Below are positions 51,887-60,585 of a stretch of 64,000 nt of DNA, piece by piece. The notes below the pieces were generated by a model. That model did not search any database and had not been told where the DNA came from. It saw only the letters and a list, made by a program, of their open reading frames with translations. Both the position numbers and the translations under genes were made by a program. Position 1 is the stretch's first letter; each line of letters begins with the position of its first letter. This DNA comes from Arthrobacter antioxidans (GTDB taxonomy: Bacteria; Actinomycetota; Actinomycetes; Actinomycetales; Micrococcaceae), in the NCBI RefSeq assembly GCF_023100725.1, contig NZ_CP095501.1, forward strand, positions 3,658,001 through 3,722,000. Direction: 5' to 3'.

Positions 51887-53259
51887 TAGCCCCCGCCGTC
51901 CGCGGCCATGTTGTTGAACCGCGAGTAGTGGCCCTGGAACCCGACGACGAGCGTCTTGGTGGGACCGTTACGGTGCTTGGCAACGATCACGTCGGCCTCG
52001 CCCGCACGAGCCGATTCCTTGTCGTACACGTCGTCGCGATGCAGCAGGATGACCATGTCGGCATCCTGCTCGATCGAGCCCGACTCGCGCAGATCCGAGA
52101 CCTGTGGCCGCTTGTCCGTCCGCTGCTCGGACCCACGGTTGAGCTGCGACAGGGCGACCACGGGGACGTTGAGCTCCTTCGCCAGCAGTTTCAGGGCTCG
52201 TGAGAACTCCGAAACCTCCTGCTGGCGAGATTCCACCCGCTTGCCGGACGACATGAGCTGCAGGTAGTCCAGCACCACGAGTTTGAGGTCGTGACGCTGC
52301 TTGAGCCGCCGGCATTTCGCCCTGATCTCCATCAGCGACATGTTCGGGCTGTCATCGATGAACAGCGGGGCGTCGTTCATGCGCCCCATCGTCGTGGCGA
52401 TCTTCCCCCACTGCTCGTCCTTGATCGTGCCCTTGCGCAGATCCTGCAACCCGATGGTGGCCTCGGCGGAGAGGAGGCGCATCGCGATCTCGTTGCGACC
52501 CATCTCGAGGGAGAAGAAGACCGTGGTCATGTTGTGCTTGATCGCCGCCGACCGGGCCCAGTCCAGCGCGAAGGTCGACTTACCCATGGCGGGGCGGGCG
52601 GCGACGACGATCATCTGACCGCCGTGGAGGCCCTGGGTCAGCTCGTCCAGTTCGTAGAATCCGGTGGGCACGCCCGTCATGCCCTCGCCCTTGTGCCCCG
52701 CGGACTCGATCTCGTCCACCGTGCCCTCGATGATGTCCTTCAGCGCCACGTAGTCCTCGGCGGTGCGACGCTCCGCCACCGCGTACACCTCGGCCTGTGC
52801 GGCGTTCACGAGGTCGTCCACCTCGCCGTCGTTGGAGTAGCCGAGCTGCACGATCTTGGTGCCGGCGTCGACCAGCCTGCGCAGGACGGCGCGCTCCCGC
52901 ACGATCTCCGCGTAGAAGCCCGCATTCGCGGCGGTCGGCACGGACTGGATCAGTGTGTGCAGGTAGGCCGGTCCGCCGATGCGCGAGATCTCACCGCGCT
53001 TGGTGAGCTCGTCGGAGACCGTGACGGCGTCGGCCGGCTCCCCCCGGCCGTAGAGGTCGATGATGGCCTCGTAGATGCTCTCGTGGGCGGGCCGGTAGAA
53101 GTCCAGGCCGCGCAGCACCTCCACGCAGTCGGCGATCGCATCTTTGGACAGCATCATGCCGCCGAGCACGGACTGCTCCGCGACGAGGTCCTGAGGCGGG
53201 GTACGCGAAAACTCGGGGCTCCGGGTGTCCGATGATGAGTCTGCATGTGCCAGGGACAC
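51883..53259 (-). CDS. dnaB: Replicative DNA helicase DnaB
   Basis: 458 aa, no intein. N-terminal domain (PQDLVAEQSVLGGMMLSKDA), linker, RecA-like ATPase with Walker A ARPAMGKST and Walker B KLVVLDYLQLM, and SQLNRGSEQRTDKRP with the arginine-finger region. It unwinds DNA ahead of the replication fork as a hexamer. GTG 53259 has GAAAGG upstream. Tail-to-tail with marR. Its promoter lies in the DnaA-box region. Confidence 0.97.
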   Translation of the reverse strand: MSLAHADSSSDTRSPEFSRTPPQDLVAEQSVLGGMMLSKDAIADCVEVLRGLDFYRPAHESIYEAIIDLYGRGEPADAVTVSDELTKRGEISRIGGPAYLHTLIQSVPTAANAGFYAEIVRERAVLRRLVDAGTKIVQLGYSNDGEVDDLVNAAQAEVYAVAERRTAEDYVALKDIIEGTVDEIESAGHKGEGMTGVPTGFYELDELTQGLHGGQMIVVAARPAMGKSTFALDWARSAAIKHNMTTVFFSLEMGRNEIAMRLLSAEATIGLQDLRKGTIKDEQWGKIATTMGRMNDAPLFIDDSPNMSLMEIRAKCRRLKQRHDLKLVVLDYLQLMSSGKRVESRQQEVSEFSRALKLLAKELNVPVVALSQLNRGSEQRTDKRPQVSDLRESGSIEQDADMVILLHRDDVYDKESARAGEADVIVAKHRNGPTKTLVVGFQGHYSRFNNMAADGGGY

Positions 53260-53425
53260 TGAAGGGCCTTTCTCCTACTGTCGAAGCGGCTGCGCCGGGG
53301 CGTCAACCGGACACCCGGGGCGGGTCCGACAGGACAGGCCTATCACCCGACACCCTCACTTTCGGGAATCTGTCGCAACGCTAGCCCCCTCCCGGGGCGC
53401 CGCAAAGCGCTGAACCAACAGGGGC

Positions 53426-53593
53426 TGTGGGTAAGTGTGAATAAGCTGTGGATTGCACGGCGTGTCTTGTGCACAGGATGGGGACAACCCTGTGGACAAG
53501 AAACTCGTTCAGGCGAGAACATGGCTCTGACCTGCGCAAACGTTGTCCACGACCTGTGGACGGAAATTAGTTCTGAGACGTCGGTCGTCCACA
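53426..53593. promoter_or_regulatory. Cluster of DnaA-box-like sequences
   Basis: In 168 bp: TTACCCACA (53426-53434, minus), CAATCCACA (53447-53455, minus), TTGTGCACA (53467-53475, plus), TTGTCCACA (53491-53499, minus, perfect actinobacterial box), TTGTCCACG (53543-53551, plus), CCGTCCACA (53555-53563, minus), TCGTCCACA (53585-53593, plus). No dnaA or dnaN is present, so this is not the standard oriC. Confidence 0.65.
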
Positions 53594-53641
53594 GGACCGC
53601 TGTTGACAGGACGGCCCCAGGTCCTGCGCAGCCTGCGTGAC

Positions 53642-53719
53642 GGCGTATATGCCGACAGCGCGACCCTCACCGGGCGCCCCAGCCCGGGCAGATCCGGGCC
53701 GACGGCAGTCATATACGCC
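53642..53719. repeat. 10-bp inverted repeat enclosing GC-rich hairpins
   Basis: GGCGTATATG (53642-53651) and CATATACGCC (53710-53719) are perfect complements 58 nt apart. The loop holds GC-rich, self-complementary blocks, so a structured RNA is possible. Confidence 0.5.
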
Positions 53720-53840
53720 AGAGCGAACCTTCGAGCTGCTCCGGAACGGCCGCATGGAGTCGCGGGCAGGCATGGATCGCGGGGTCATCACGGGAAGCAT
53801 GCCCTCGTGCGGATGGTCCGGAACGGACCCCGGTGAACGG

Positions 53841-53875
53841 CAGGGAGCCCCCGCCATGATGGCGGGGGCTCCCTG
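53841..53875 (-). terminator. Terminator 2 of the rpsF-rplI operon
   Basis: 15-bp perfect stem (53841-53855 with 53861-53875), 5-nt loop, flanked by an AT stretch (TTAAT). Confidence 0.85.
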
Positions 53876-53890
53876 ATTAATCCGGTGACG

Positions 53891-53915
53891 CTGGCGCTGG
53901 GCTGCCCAGCGCCAG
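53891..53915 (-). terminator. Hairpin 1 just after rplI
   Basis: 12-bp perfect arms (53891-53902 with 53904-53915) around a single base, 5 bp after the rplI stop. In tandem with 53841-53875. Confidence 0.65.
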
Positions 53916-53920
53916 GCGGC

Positions 53921-54370
53921 CTAGCTTGCTACGACGTCCAGATCGATGACTGCTGCGACGTCCTCGTGGAGACGGACGTTGGCCTGGTACGAGCCGACCG
54001 ACTTGATGTGGGCCGGGAGTTCGACCTTGCGCTTGTCGATCTTGCCGAGACCTGCGGCCTCGACGGCCTTCGCGACGTCGTCGGCCTTGACCGTGCCGAA
54101 CAGGCGGCCGGAGCCGCCCGCCTTGACGGTCAGGGTGACGGGCTTCGCCGACAGTGCGGCGGCCTGACGCTGGGCGTCCTCGAGCGATGCGTGCTCGCGG
54201 GCGGAACGGGCAGCCTTGATCGACTCGACCTGCTTCTCGCCACCCTTGCTCCACATCAGGGCGAAGCCGCGGGGCAGAAGGTAGTTACGTGCGTAACCGT
54301 TCTTCACCTCGACGACGTCGCCTGCGGCACCGAGTCCGGTGACTTCCTGGGTCAGAATGAGCTTCGACAT
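53921..54370 (-). CDS. rplI: 50S ribosomal protein L9
   Basis: 149 aa, standard. N-terminal rRNA-binding domain ([34 protein letters not shown]), long connecting helix and C-terminal domain ([17 protein letters not shown]). L9 limits frameshifting and binds 23S rRNA. AAAGGGAC precedes ATG 54370. Last gene of the operon, 15 bp after rpsR. Confidence 0.98.
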   Translation of the reverse strand: MSKLILTQEVTGLGAAGDVVEVKNGYARNYLLPRGFALMWSKGGEKQVESIKAARSAREHASLEDAQRQAAALSAKPVTLTVKAGGSGRLFGTVKADDVAKAVEAAGLGKIDKRKVELPAHIKSVGSYQANVRLHEDVAAVIDLDVVAS

Positions 54371-54385
54371 TGTATGTCCCTTTCC

Positions 54386-54625
54386 CTAGCCGCGGCCGGC
54401 GCCGGAGTACGGCAGGAGGGCGACTTCGCGGGCGTTCTTGATTGCCTGAGCGATCTTGCGCTGCTCCTGGACGGTCACACCGGTGACGCGACGGGCACGG
54501 ATCTTTCCGCGATCGGAAATGAACTTACGCAGCAGGGCTACGTCCTTGTAGTCGATGACGGTGACGTCAGCGGCCTTCAAGGGGTTGGACTTTGGTTTGG
54601 GCTTACGGAGTTCAGCCTTAGCCAT
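54386..54625 (-). CDS. rpsR: 30S ribosomal protein S18
   Basis: 79 aa. S18 core [40 protein letters not shown] and [13 protein letters not shown]. This is the form without zinc-binding Cys. It pairs with S6 (rpsF, same operon) in the 30S platform. AAAGGAG lies before ATG 54625. Confidence 0.98.
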   Translation of the reverse strand: MAKAELRKPKPKSNPLKAADVTVIDYKDVALLRKFISDRGKIRARRVTGVTVQEQRKIAQAIKNAREVALLPYSGAGRG

Positions 54626-54650
54626 CGTGGTGCTCCTTTGTATGGTGGAG

Positions 54651-54671
54651 CCCGCAGAACGATTCTGCGGG
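54651..54671 (-). terminator. Short hairpin between ssb and rpsR
   Basis: 9-bp perfect stem (54651-54659 with 54663-54671), 3-nt loop. Small and inside an operon, so more likely an attenuator or processing signal than a full stop. Confidence 0.45.
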
Positions 54672-54743
54672 ATGGGACGTGCCAGTCACCTGATGGTGAC
54701 TGCGGCAGGAGTTCCGGGAACGGGACCGCTGCCTGGAGAGTGC

Positions 54744-55319
54744 CTAGAAGGGAGGCTCGGAGTCGGAGCCGTTGCCCCAGCTCTGCGAATTTCCGCCCGA
54801 GGGAGCGCCCGAAGGAGCACCCCAGGGATCATCCGCGGGCTGCTGGGCCTGCTGGCCCCCACCCCAGCCGGATCCGGAGTTCGAACCGCCGGAGTTACCG
54901 CCGGAGCCGCCACCGGAGTTGCCGCCGAAGCCACCGCTGTTCCCGCCGCCGGAGCGCTGGGTGCGGGTGACCTTCGCGGACGCATAGCGCAGGGATGGAC
55001 CGATCTCGTCCACCTCCAGCTCCATGACGGTGCGCTTCTCGCCCTCTTTGGTGTCGTACGAACGTGACTTGAGTCGGCCCTGGGCAACCACGCGGGTTCC
55101 CTTGGTCAAGGTCTCGGCGACGTTCTCCGCAGCCTCACGCCACACCGACGCCCTGAGGAACAGCGTTTCGCCGTCCTTCCAGTCGTTGGTCTGGCGATCG
55201 AACGTACGGGGAGTGGACGCGATGGTGAAGTTGGCGACCGCCGATCCCGACGGTGTGAACCGCAGCTCGGGGTCGTTGGTGAGGTTGCCGATCACCGTGA
55301 TGACTGTCTCGCCTGCCAT
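54744..55319 (-). CDS. ssb: Single-stranded DNA-binding protein
   Basis: 191 aa. OB-fold ([60 protein letters not shown]), then a Gly/Ser/Asn-rich linker (~120-180) and the acidic tip SDSEPPF that recruits repair and replication partners. ATG 55319 with AAGGAGG upstream is better than the start at 55337. Coats ssDNA as a tetramer. Confidence 0.98.
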   Translation of the reverse strand: MAGETVITVIGNLTNDPELRFTPSGSAVANFTIASTPRTFDRQTNDWKDGETLFLRASVWREAAENVAETLTKGTRVVAQGRLKSRSYDTKEGEKRTVMELEVDEIGPSLRYASAKVTRTQRSGGGNSGGFGGNSGGGSGGNSGGSNSGSGWGGGQQAQQPADDPWGAPSGAPSGGNSQSWGNGSDSEPPF

Positions 55320-55379
55320 GGTGCCTCCTTGAGTCACTTCCCGCCGGAGCGGGGTGGATGGATGAGGGATCTACCGAGA

Positions 55380-55685
55380 TTACTCGGCGGAAACCTTCTG
55401 CTCCTCGGGGCGGATGATCTTGGTGCGCATGATCGTCTCGTTGAGGCTCAGCTGGCGGTCGAGCTCGGAAGCCACGGCCGGGGTTGCGGTGAAGTTGACG
55501 ACGGCGTAGATGCCCTCGGTCTTCTTCTGGATCTCGTACGCAAGGCGCCGGCGTCCCCAGATATCCACCTTGTCCACGGTGCCGCCGCCGTTACGGACGA
55601 CATTCAGGAACTTCTCGAGTGTTGGGTCGATGGAGCGTTCCTCGACGTCGGGGTCGATGATTACCATCAATTCATATGCACGCAT
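55380..55685 (-). CDS. rpsF: 30S ribosomal protein S6
   Basis: 101 aa. S6 fold ([54 protein letters not shown]). Heterodimer with S18. GAGGAGG lies 8 nt before ATG 55685. First gene of rpsF-ssb-rpsR-rplI. Confidence 0.98.
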   Translation of the reverse strand: MRAYELMVIIDPDVEERSIDPTLEKFLNVVRNGGGTVDKVDIWGRRRLAYEIQKKTEGIYAVVNFTATPAVASELDRQLSLNETIMRTKIIRPEEQKVSAE

Positions 55686-55836
55686 GTGTGAACCCACCTC
55701 CTCTGGGCTGAGCGGTCGCGGTCTTTCCGCAACAGGAGGTTCTTTTGCGTTGGTCCGGCCGCCGTCCTCGGTACTGACCGACGAAGGGCTGTGGCACAGA
55801 CGTCCCAATCCTACCGGACGGACCGGCCGGGACGAA
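55686..55836 (-). promoter_or_regulatory. rpsF promoter and ~115-nt leader
   Basis: -35 TTCGTC (55836-55831), 17-bp spacer, -10 TAGGAT (55813-55808). The leader contains GCGG-AAAGA-CCGC and other short stems. In several bacteria an S6:S18-binding structure is located here; I cannot confirm its CCG bulge by eye. Confidence 0.55.
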
Positions 55837-55852
55837 CTCCTGAGGGAAGCCG

Positions 55853-57133
55853 CTACTGCCCGCCGCGGAAGAACGCCCGGCTGACCTGCGCGAGGTACCC
55901 GGGATCGTCGACGCCGCAGAGCTCACGCGCCGAGTGCATCGACAGCAGCGGTGTCCCGACGTCGACCGTGCGGATCCCGAGCCTGGTGGCGGTGAGCGGT
56001 CCGATCGTCGAGCCGCACGGCATCACGTTGTTGGACACGAACTCCTGGTACGGCACACCCGCCGCGCGGCAGAGCGCTGCCCAGTGGGCGGCGCCGGGTG
56101 CGTCGGTGGTATACCGCTGGTTGGCGTTGATCTTCAGTAGCGGACCACCATTGAGGATCGGCAGGTTGGCCGGGTCATGCCGCTCCGCGTAGTTGGGGTG
56201 CACGGCGTGGCCCGCGTCGGCGGAGACGCAGAAGGACACCGCGAGCGCCCGCAGCCGCTCCTCCGTCCCGGCGCCGAGCCCCAGGGAGATCCGCAGGAGC
56301 ATGTCCTCGAGGAAGGGGCCACTCGCCCCGGACCGGGAGCCGCTGCCCACCTCCTCGTGGTCGAACGCCGCGAGGACGGCGATCGGTCCGTGCGCGGGCC
56401 CATCCGACGCCCCGATGATCGCCGTGAGCCCGGCATGCACGGAGGAGAGGTTGTCGAGCCGCCCGGAGGCGAAGAATTCGCCCTGCGTGCCGAAGACGCG
56501 GGGGGCCTGCGTATCGGCGACGACGACGTCGAACCCGCCGACCTCACGCGGGTCGACGTCGGCACCCGCGGCGAGGAGCCCGAGGAGGTCGGCGCCTGCA
56601 GGCTCCCCGAGGCCCCACACCGGGTTCATGTGGCGCTGCTTGTCGAGGGTCAGTCCGTCGTTGACGGCGCGGTCGAGGTGGATCGCGAGCTGGGGGAAGC
56701 GGAGGATCGGCCCGGTGGCCACGAGGTGCTCGCTGCCGTCGTGGAGGGTGAGCCGGCCGGCGAGCGCGAGCTCGCGATCCAGCCAGGAGTTCAGGAGGGG
56801 CCCGCCGTACACCTCCACGCCGGCCTGCAGCCAGCCGTACTTCCCGGTGGTGGGTCGTGGCTTCAGCTTGAACGACGGCGAGTCGGTGTGCGCGCCGAGG
56901 ATATGGAACCCGGTCGTGGGGCCGGCTGCCGACGGGACGGTCCAGGCGATCAGGGCGCCGTCGCGGATGACGAAGAAGCTGCCCGCACCGCCCTCCCACG
57001 CGTCCTGTTCCACCAGCTGCCGGAATCCTGCGGCCGAGAGTCGCCGGCCGGCCTCCGCCACCGCGTGGAAGCTCGACGGCGACGCCGAGACATAGGCTCC
57101 GAGGTCCTGGATGTGCGCTGGTGCTGGGCTCAT
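55853..57133 (-). CDS. M18-family aminopeptidase (ApeB-like)
   Basis: 426 aa. Dinuclear zinc aminopeptidase. Motifs: [14 protein letters not shown] (His and Asp ligands), [15 protein letters not shown] (bridging Asp), [15 protein letters not shown] (catalytic and ligand Glu), and [15 protein letters not shown] (C-terminal His ligand). It removes N-terminal residues from peptides in the cytoplasm. ATG 57133; the longer frame crosses into the 57369 promoter. Confidence 0.93.
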   Translation of the reverse strand: MSPAPAHIQDLGAYVSASPSSFHAVAEAGRRLSAAGFRQLVEQDAWEGGAGSFFVIRDGALIAWTVPSAAGPTTGFHILGAHTDSPSFKLKPRPTTGKYGWLQAGVEVYGGPLLNSWLDRELALAGRLTLHDGSEHLVATGPILRFPQLAIHLDRAVNDGLTLDKQRHMNPVWGLGEPAGADLLGLLAAGADVDPREVGGFDVVVADTQAPRVFGTQGEFFASGRLDNLSSVHAGLTAIIGASDGPAHGPIAVLAAFDHEEVGSGSRSGASGPFLEDMLLRISLGLGAGTEERLRALAVSFCVSADAGHAVHPNYAERHDPANLPILNGGPLLKINANQRYTTDAPGAAHWAALCRAAGVPYQEFVSNNVMPCGSTIGPLTATRLGIRTVDVGTPLLSMHSARELCGVDDPGYLAQVSRAFFRGGQ

Positions 57134-57210
57134 CCCCCGATTCAACCAGATGCCGTCATCGCCGGCGCGGTCAGGGCCCGGGCGCAGCTTCGGCTCCGCT
57201 TCACCTGCTC

Positions 57211-57237
57211 TTCGGTCTTCGCCCGGTCTTCGGCGTT
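57211..57237 (+). promoter_or_regulatory. Direct repeats TTCGGTCTT with 11-bp period
   Basis: TTCGGTCTT (57211-57219), CCCGGTCTT (57222-57230) and an overlapping TTCGGCGTT (57229-57237), about 130-160 bp before the TasA-like gene. Same motif and spacing as at 16888-16907. Confidence 0.5.
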
Positions 57238-57368
57238 CCTTCGCGGAGGATTCGCGGGGCAGGCGGGCTGCGCGTCGGCCCGGGGCTCCAGAGTTGATAC
57301 CAGAAGCGACCGCGGCCCGCTGGGGGAACCGAGGACAGCAGAACTCAACCAGGACAAAGGGTCTCACC

Positions 57369-58028
57369 ATGGCACGCACCGCACGCACCTCCCGCATCAC
57401 CATGAAGTCCACCTCGGGCAAGGTCCTCGCCTCCGTCGCCCTGCTCGGCGTGGCCGCGTCGGTCGCGGGCCTCGGCACCTACGGTTCCTTCACCTCCACG
57501 ACGTCCGCCAGCGAGACGGTCACGGCCGGGTCGGTGGACGTCCAGCTCGGCACCGCGGGCACCGCCGCCAACCGCCTCACCGTCGCCTCCGCCGGCCTCG
57601 TCCCGGGCGACACCACCCAGCGCGCCGCCACCCTGACCAACGCCGGCAACCAGAACTTCGGGGGCGTCACGCTCACCACGTCCGCCACCGCCCCCACCCT
57701 GCTGACGACCGACGCCCTCAACGGCCTCCAGGTCACCGTCGACGCCTGCAGCATCCCCTGGGCGGAGACCACGATCCCTGCCACAGCCACGACCTCCATC
57801 GCCTACACCTACACCTGCTCGGCCGTCACCACCAAGGTCCTGGCGACCCGCCCGATCCTCGGCGCCGACGTGGTCCTCTCCAACCTCGCCTCGGTCACCA
57901 CCGCCAAGGCAGACAACCTGCGTGTCACCGCCACCCTCCCCTCCACGGCCGGCAACGACTTCCAGGGACTCACCGGCACCGTGAACTTCGCCTTCACCGC
58001 CACCCAGCGCGCAGCCACCAGCCGCTAG
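57369..58028 (+). CDS. TasA/camelysin-like secreted protein, copy 2
   Basis: 219 aa, highly similar to copy 1 at 16126 over the signal peptide (the first ~45 residues differ at very few places) and the end (VNFAFTATQRAATSR against VDFAFTATQRAATNR). Copy 2 has extra Thr/Ala residues around 140 (TIPATATTSIAYTYTCSA). Two Cys are conserved. No signal peptidase lies here, so SipW encoded at 15321 probably serves both. Followed by a secreted protein gene 83 bp on. Confidence 0.85.
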   Translation: MARTARTSRITMKSTSGKVLASVALLGVAASVAGLGTYGSFTSTTSASETVTAGSVDVQLGTAGTAANRLTVASAGLVPGDTTQRAATLTNAGNQNFGGVTLTTSATAPTLLTTDALNGLQVTVDACSIPWAETTIPATATTSIAYTYTCSAVTTKVLATRPILGADVVLSNLASVTTAKADNLRVTATLPSTAGNDFQGLTGTVNFAFTATQRAATSR

Positions 58029-58036
58029 CCACCCGA

Positions 58037-58071
58037 CCCGGTGTCGGGGAGCGGACCTCCGGGACACCGGG
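58037..58071 (+). repeat. Inverted repeat between the two secreted-protein genes
   Basis: CCCGGTGTC (58037-58045) pairs with 58063-58071. It could partially terminate or stabilise mRNA between the TasA-like gene and the next. Confidence 0.45.
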
Positions 58072-58111
58072 CCGTCGGCAGGTCACGACGACGACACGAG
58101 GAAGGAAGATC

Positions 58112-58558
58112 ATGAGCAAGCACCGCCCCCCACGCCCGCTCGGCCGCGTCCGCTTCCTCGTCGGAGTGCTGGTCGCCGTCGTCGTGCCCATGGGAGCCCC
58201 CACGGTCGCGCAGGCCGCCTTCTTCGACGCGGCGGTGGCGCCGATGAGCGTGGGCACCTACAAGATCCCGGCGCCTGCCGGCATCACCGGCACCCGCAGC
58301 TGCAGTGACTCGAACCGTCCGATGGACATCACGATCGACGACTTCGGCGCCGTACCCCGGGCGAGCTCCTACGTCGTCACCCTGACGGCGTCGACGGGCC
58401 GGGCCACGAAGATCACCCTGCCGGCAACCAGGCGTACGACGGCGATCAGCACGGAGACTTCATCGAGGACCGCCTCCTACACCCTGCGCATCGTCGCGAA
58501 CGTCGGCACCTGGACGGGCACCGTCCCGCTCGAGCGGACGTACACCTGCTCCGCCTGA
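58112..58558 (+). CDS. Small secreted beta-rich protein
   Basis: 148 aa. Signal peptide (RFLVGVLVAVVVPMGAPTVAQA, cleavage after AQA), then ~110 residues of probable beta sandwich with two Cys (TRSCSDSNRP and the terminal TYTCSA) that could bridge the domain. No named family. GAAGGAAG precedes ATG 58112. It follows the TasA-like gene and may be a minor subunit or anchor of the same surface structure (context inference). Confidence 0.75.
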   Translation: MSKHRPPRPLGRVRFLVGVLVAVVVPMGAPTVAQAAFFDAAVAPMSVGTYKIPAPAGITGTRSCSDSNRPMDITIDDFGAVPRASSYVVTLTASTGRATKITLPATRRTTAISTETSSRTASYTLRIVANVGTWTGTVPLERTYTCSA

Positions 58559-58576
58559 TCGGAGAGCGTTCCGGTG

Positions 58577-59281
58577 TCAGTGTGCCGGGCCCGGCACCAC
58601 GATCCCGTTCTCGTACGCGTACACCACGGCCTGCACCCGGTCCCGGAGGTCCAGCTTCGTCAGGATCCTCCGCACATGCGTCTTGATGGTTGCTTCCGAC
58701 AGGAAGAACCGGGCGGCGAGTTCGGCGTTGGACAGCCCCTCGGCGATCGCCTCGAGCACTTCCCGTTCACGCGGCGTCAGCTCGGCCAGGCGACGGTCCG
58801 GTGCCGCCGTCGTCCTCTGCACCGGCGGGAGGGACCGCACGTAGGTCTCCAGGAGCCGCTGTGTGACGCGTGGCGCGACGACGGCGTCCCCGCTGGCGAC
58901 GACGCGCACCGCGTGCACCAGGCCCTCGGGCGCCACGTCCTTGAGCAGGAACGCCGAGGCGCCCGCCTGCAGGCCGGCGAAGGCGTACTCGTCCAGATCG
59001 AAGGTCGTCAGGATGATGATGCGCGCGCACGACCCGGACGAGGTGATTTGGCGTGTCGCCTCGATGCCGTCCCCCTGCGGCATCCGCACGTCCATCAGCA
59101 CCACGTCGGGCGACAGCTCGGCGGTGAGCCGGACGGCCTCGGCCCCGGTGGATGCCTCCCCGGCGATCTGCAGGTCCGGTTCGCCCTCGAGGATCAGCCG
59201 GAAGCCCATGCGCAGGAGCGGCTGATCGTCAGCGAGCAGAATCCTGATGGGCGTGGCCGGTGTGCCGTGCTGCGTGGTCAT
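58577..59281 (-). CDS. NarL/LuxR-type response regulator
   Basis: 234 aa. Receiver with acidic pair D18-D19, phosphoacceptor D64 (VLMDVRMPQGD) and K in AFLLKDV; C-terminal LuxR HTH (LTPREREVLEAIAEGLSNAE, TIKTHVRRILTKL). Paired with the histidine kinase encoded just upstream; the kinase stop lies 53 bp inside this gene. Likely controls the ABC genes following it or the adjacent secretion genes. Confidence 0.95.
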   Translation of the reverse strand: MTTQHGTPATPIRILLADDQPLLRMGFRLILEGEPDLQIAGEASTGAEAVRLTAELSPDVVLMDVRMPQGDGIEATRQITSSGSCARIIILTTFDLDEYAFAGLQAGASAFLLKDVAPEGLVHAVRVVASGDAVVAPRVTQRLLETYVRSLPPVQRTTAAPDRRLAELTPREREVLEAIAEGLSNAELAARFFLSEATIKTHVRRILTKLDLRDRVQAVVYAYENGIVVPGPAH

Positions 59282-60551
59282 CTTTCTCTTTCCCCCGTTG
59301 GTTGCCCGTTCCGCCGGCGGCGTCGGGGACTGTCAGCCGGACCTCGACGAGCCAGCCACCCGACGGGCGGTCGCCGCACTCGACGGTGCCTGCGTAGATG
59401 GCGGCACGCTCGCGCATGCCGGCGATGCCCTGTCCGGAGCCGAGGGACGCGACGGGCCCCATGGCGCCCCGTCCGTCGTCCGCCACCCGGAGCGTCACGT
59501 CCTGACCGGTCCGGGCGATCGCGACGTCGACCAGCGTAACGCCCTTGCCGTACCGCAGCACGTTGGTCAGCGACTCCTGCAGGATCCGGTACACCGTCAG
59601 CTGGAACGCAGGATCGTCCGGCAGCATCGGGCCGGTCGTGGTCACCCTGAGCGGCAGGCCCGCCGCGCGGAAACCGTCCAGCAGGTGTGCCAGCGAGCTC
59701 GACGCCGGCAACGGCTCGAGCGATCCGCTCACGGCCTCCGCGCGCAGGACGCCGAGGACACGGCGCATGTCGGCGATGGCCGTGCGGCCCGTGCCCGACA
59801 GCTCGCCGAGCACCGCGGCCGCGCGCTCCGGGTCGCGCTTCATCACGACGGCGGCGCCGTCGGACAGTGCCACCATGACGGTCAGTGAATGCGCGACGAC
59901 GTCGTGCATCTCGCGGGCGATCCTGTTGCGCTCCCCGGCGGAGGCCAGCTCCGCGTTACGAGCAGCCCACTCACGCAGGACGCTCTCGTGCTCCCGATCC
60001 CGCCGCACCGTGACGCCGAGGCCGACGGCGACGGCCAGGAACATCACGATGAAGCCGCTGAGGAGCCAGATCACGCCCGGTGCGTCACCGAAGGTGCTGA
60101 CCGGGATGAGGAACAGGGCGCTCACCGAGAAGGCCGTCGCCACCGCGGCGGCGAGGAGCGTCTGCCGCAACGGATAGGCCACGGCCACGGTGTAGAGGGC
60201 GAACATCGTCGCGATCCCGCTGCTCCCGGCACCCTCGGTCACCACACTCACGGGGATGTCGAGGGCCGCGACGAAGGCGAGGACCAGGAGCGGCCGGTCC
60301 CGGCGGAAGGCCAGCGCCACGGCGGCCAGCGCCACACCCGCGACGCCGAACCAGTTCTCGCCGTCGAGCAGGACGAGCAGGGCGTTGGGGAGGGAGAGGA
60401 GCACGAACACCAGGACCACGACGGCGTCCATGGCCCTCGGGTGGCTCCGGAAGAACCGCCGGAAGGGCCCCAGCCGGCGGGCATTGAGCTCGGTGAAGGA
60501 GACCGCGGCCGTTCGTTCCGCGGTCTCCTTCACCAAGGGTCTGTCAGTCAT
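59229..60551 (-). CDS. NarL-type sensor histidine kinase
   Basis: 440 aa. Five or six membrane helices in the N-terminal ~180 residues with little outside loop, as in DesK- or LiaS-like sensors. HisKA_3 with H216 in EMHDVVAHS, then a HATPase domain (LTNVLRYGKGVTLVDVAIA, VADDGRGAM). Overlaps the response regulator gene by 53 bp. Membrane state or cell-wall stress is a usual signal for this class; here it is unknown. Confidence 0.93.
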   Translation of the reverse strand: MTDRPLVKETAERTAAVSFTELNARRLGPFRRFFRSHPRAMDAVVVLVFVLLSLPNALLVLLDGENWFGVAGVALAAVALAFRRDRPLLVLAFVAALDIPVSVVTEGAGSSGIATMFALYTVAVAYPLRQTLLAAAVATAFSVSALFLIPVSTFGDAPGVIWLLSGFIVMFLAVAVGLGVTVRRDREHESVLREWAARNAELASAGERNRIAREMHDVVAHSLTVMVALSDGAAVVMKRDPERAAAVLGELSGTGRTAIADMRRVLGVLRAEAVSGSLEPLPASSSLAHLLDGFRAAGLPLRVTTTGPMLPDDPAFQLTVYRILQESLTNVLRYGKGVTLVDVAIARTGQDVTLRVADDGRGAMGPVASLGSGQGIAGMRERAAIYAGTVECGDRPSGGWLVEVRLTVPDAAGGTGNQRGKEKDDHAARHTGHAHQDSAR

Positions 60552-60585
60552 GGCGCGGCATCACAGGCGCCGGCCGGGAGGCTTC

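Larger units (their letters stand above)
53260..53920. other. 661-bp intergenic region dnaB / rplI
   Basis: No coding frame supported. Holds the dnaB promoter, seven DnaA-box-like 9-mers (53426-53593), a distant inverted repeat (53642-53719) and two terminator hairpins (53841-53875, 53891-53915). Confidence 0.7.

Noticed and set aside
53426..53593. Chromosomal origin oriC
   Set aside because: DnaA boxes are present but dnaA, dnaN and the rnpA-rpmH side are not; reported as a box cluster only.
56177..58558. 793-codon open frame on the plus strand
   Set aside because: It runs antisense through the M18 peptidase and out of frame through the TasA-like gene; only the last 148 codons (58112-58558) are a gene.
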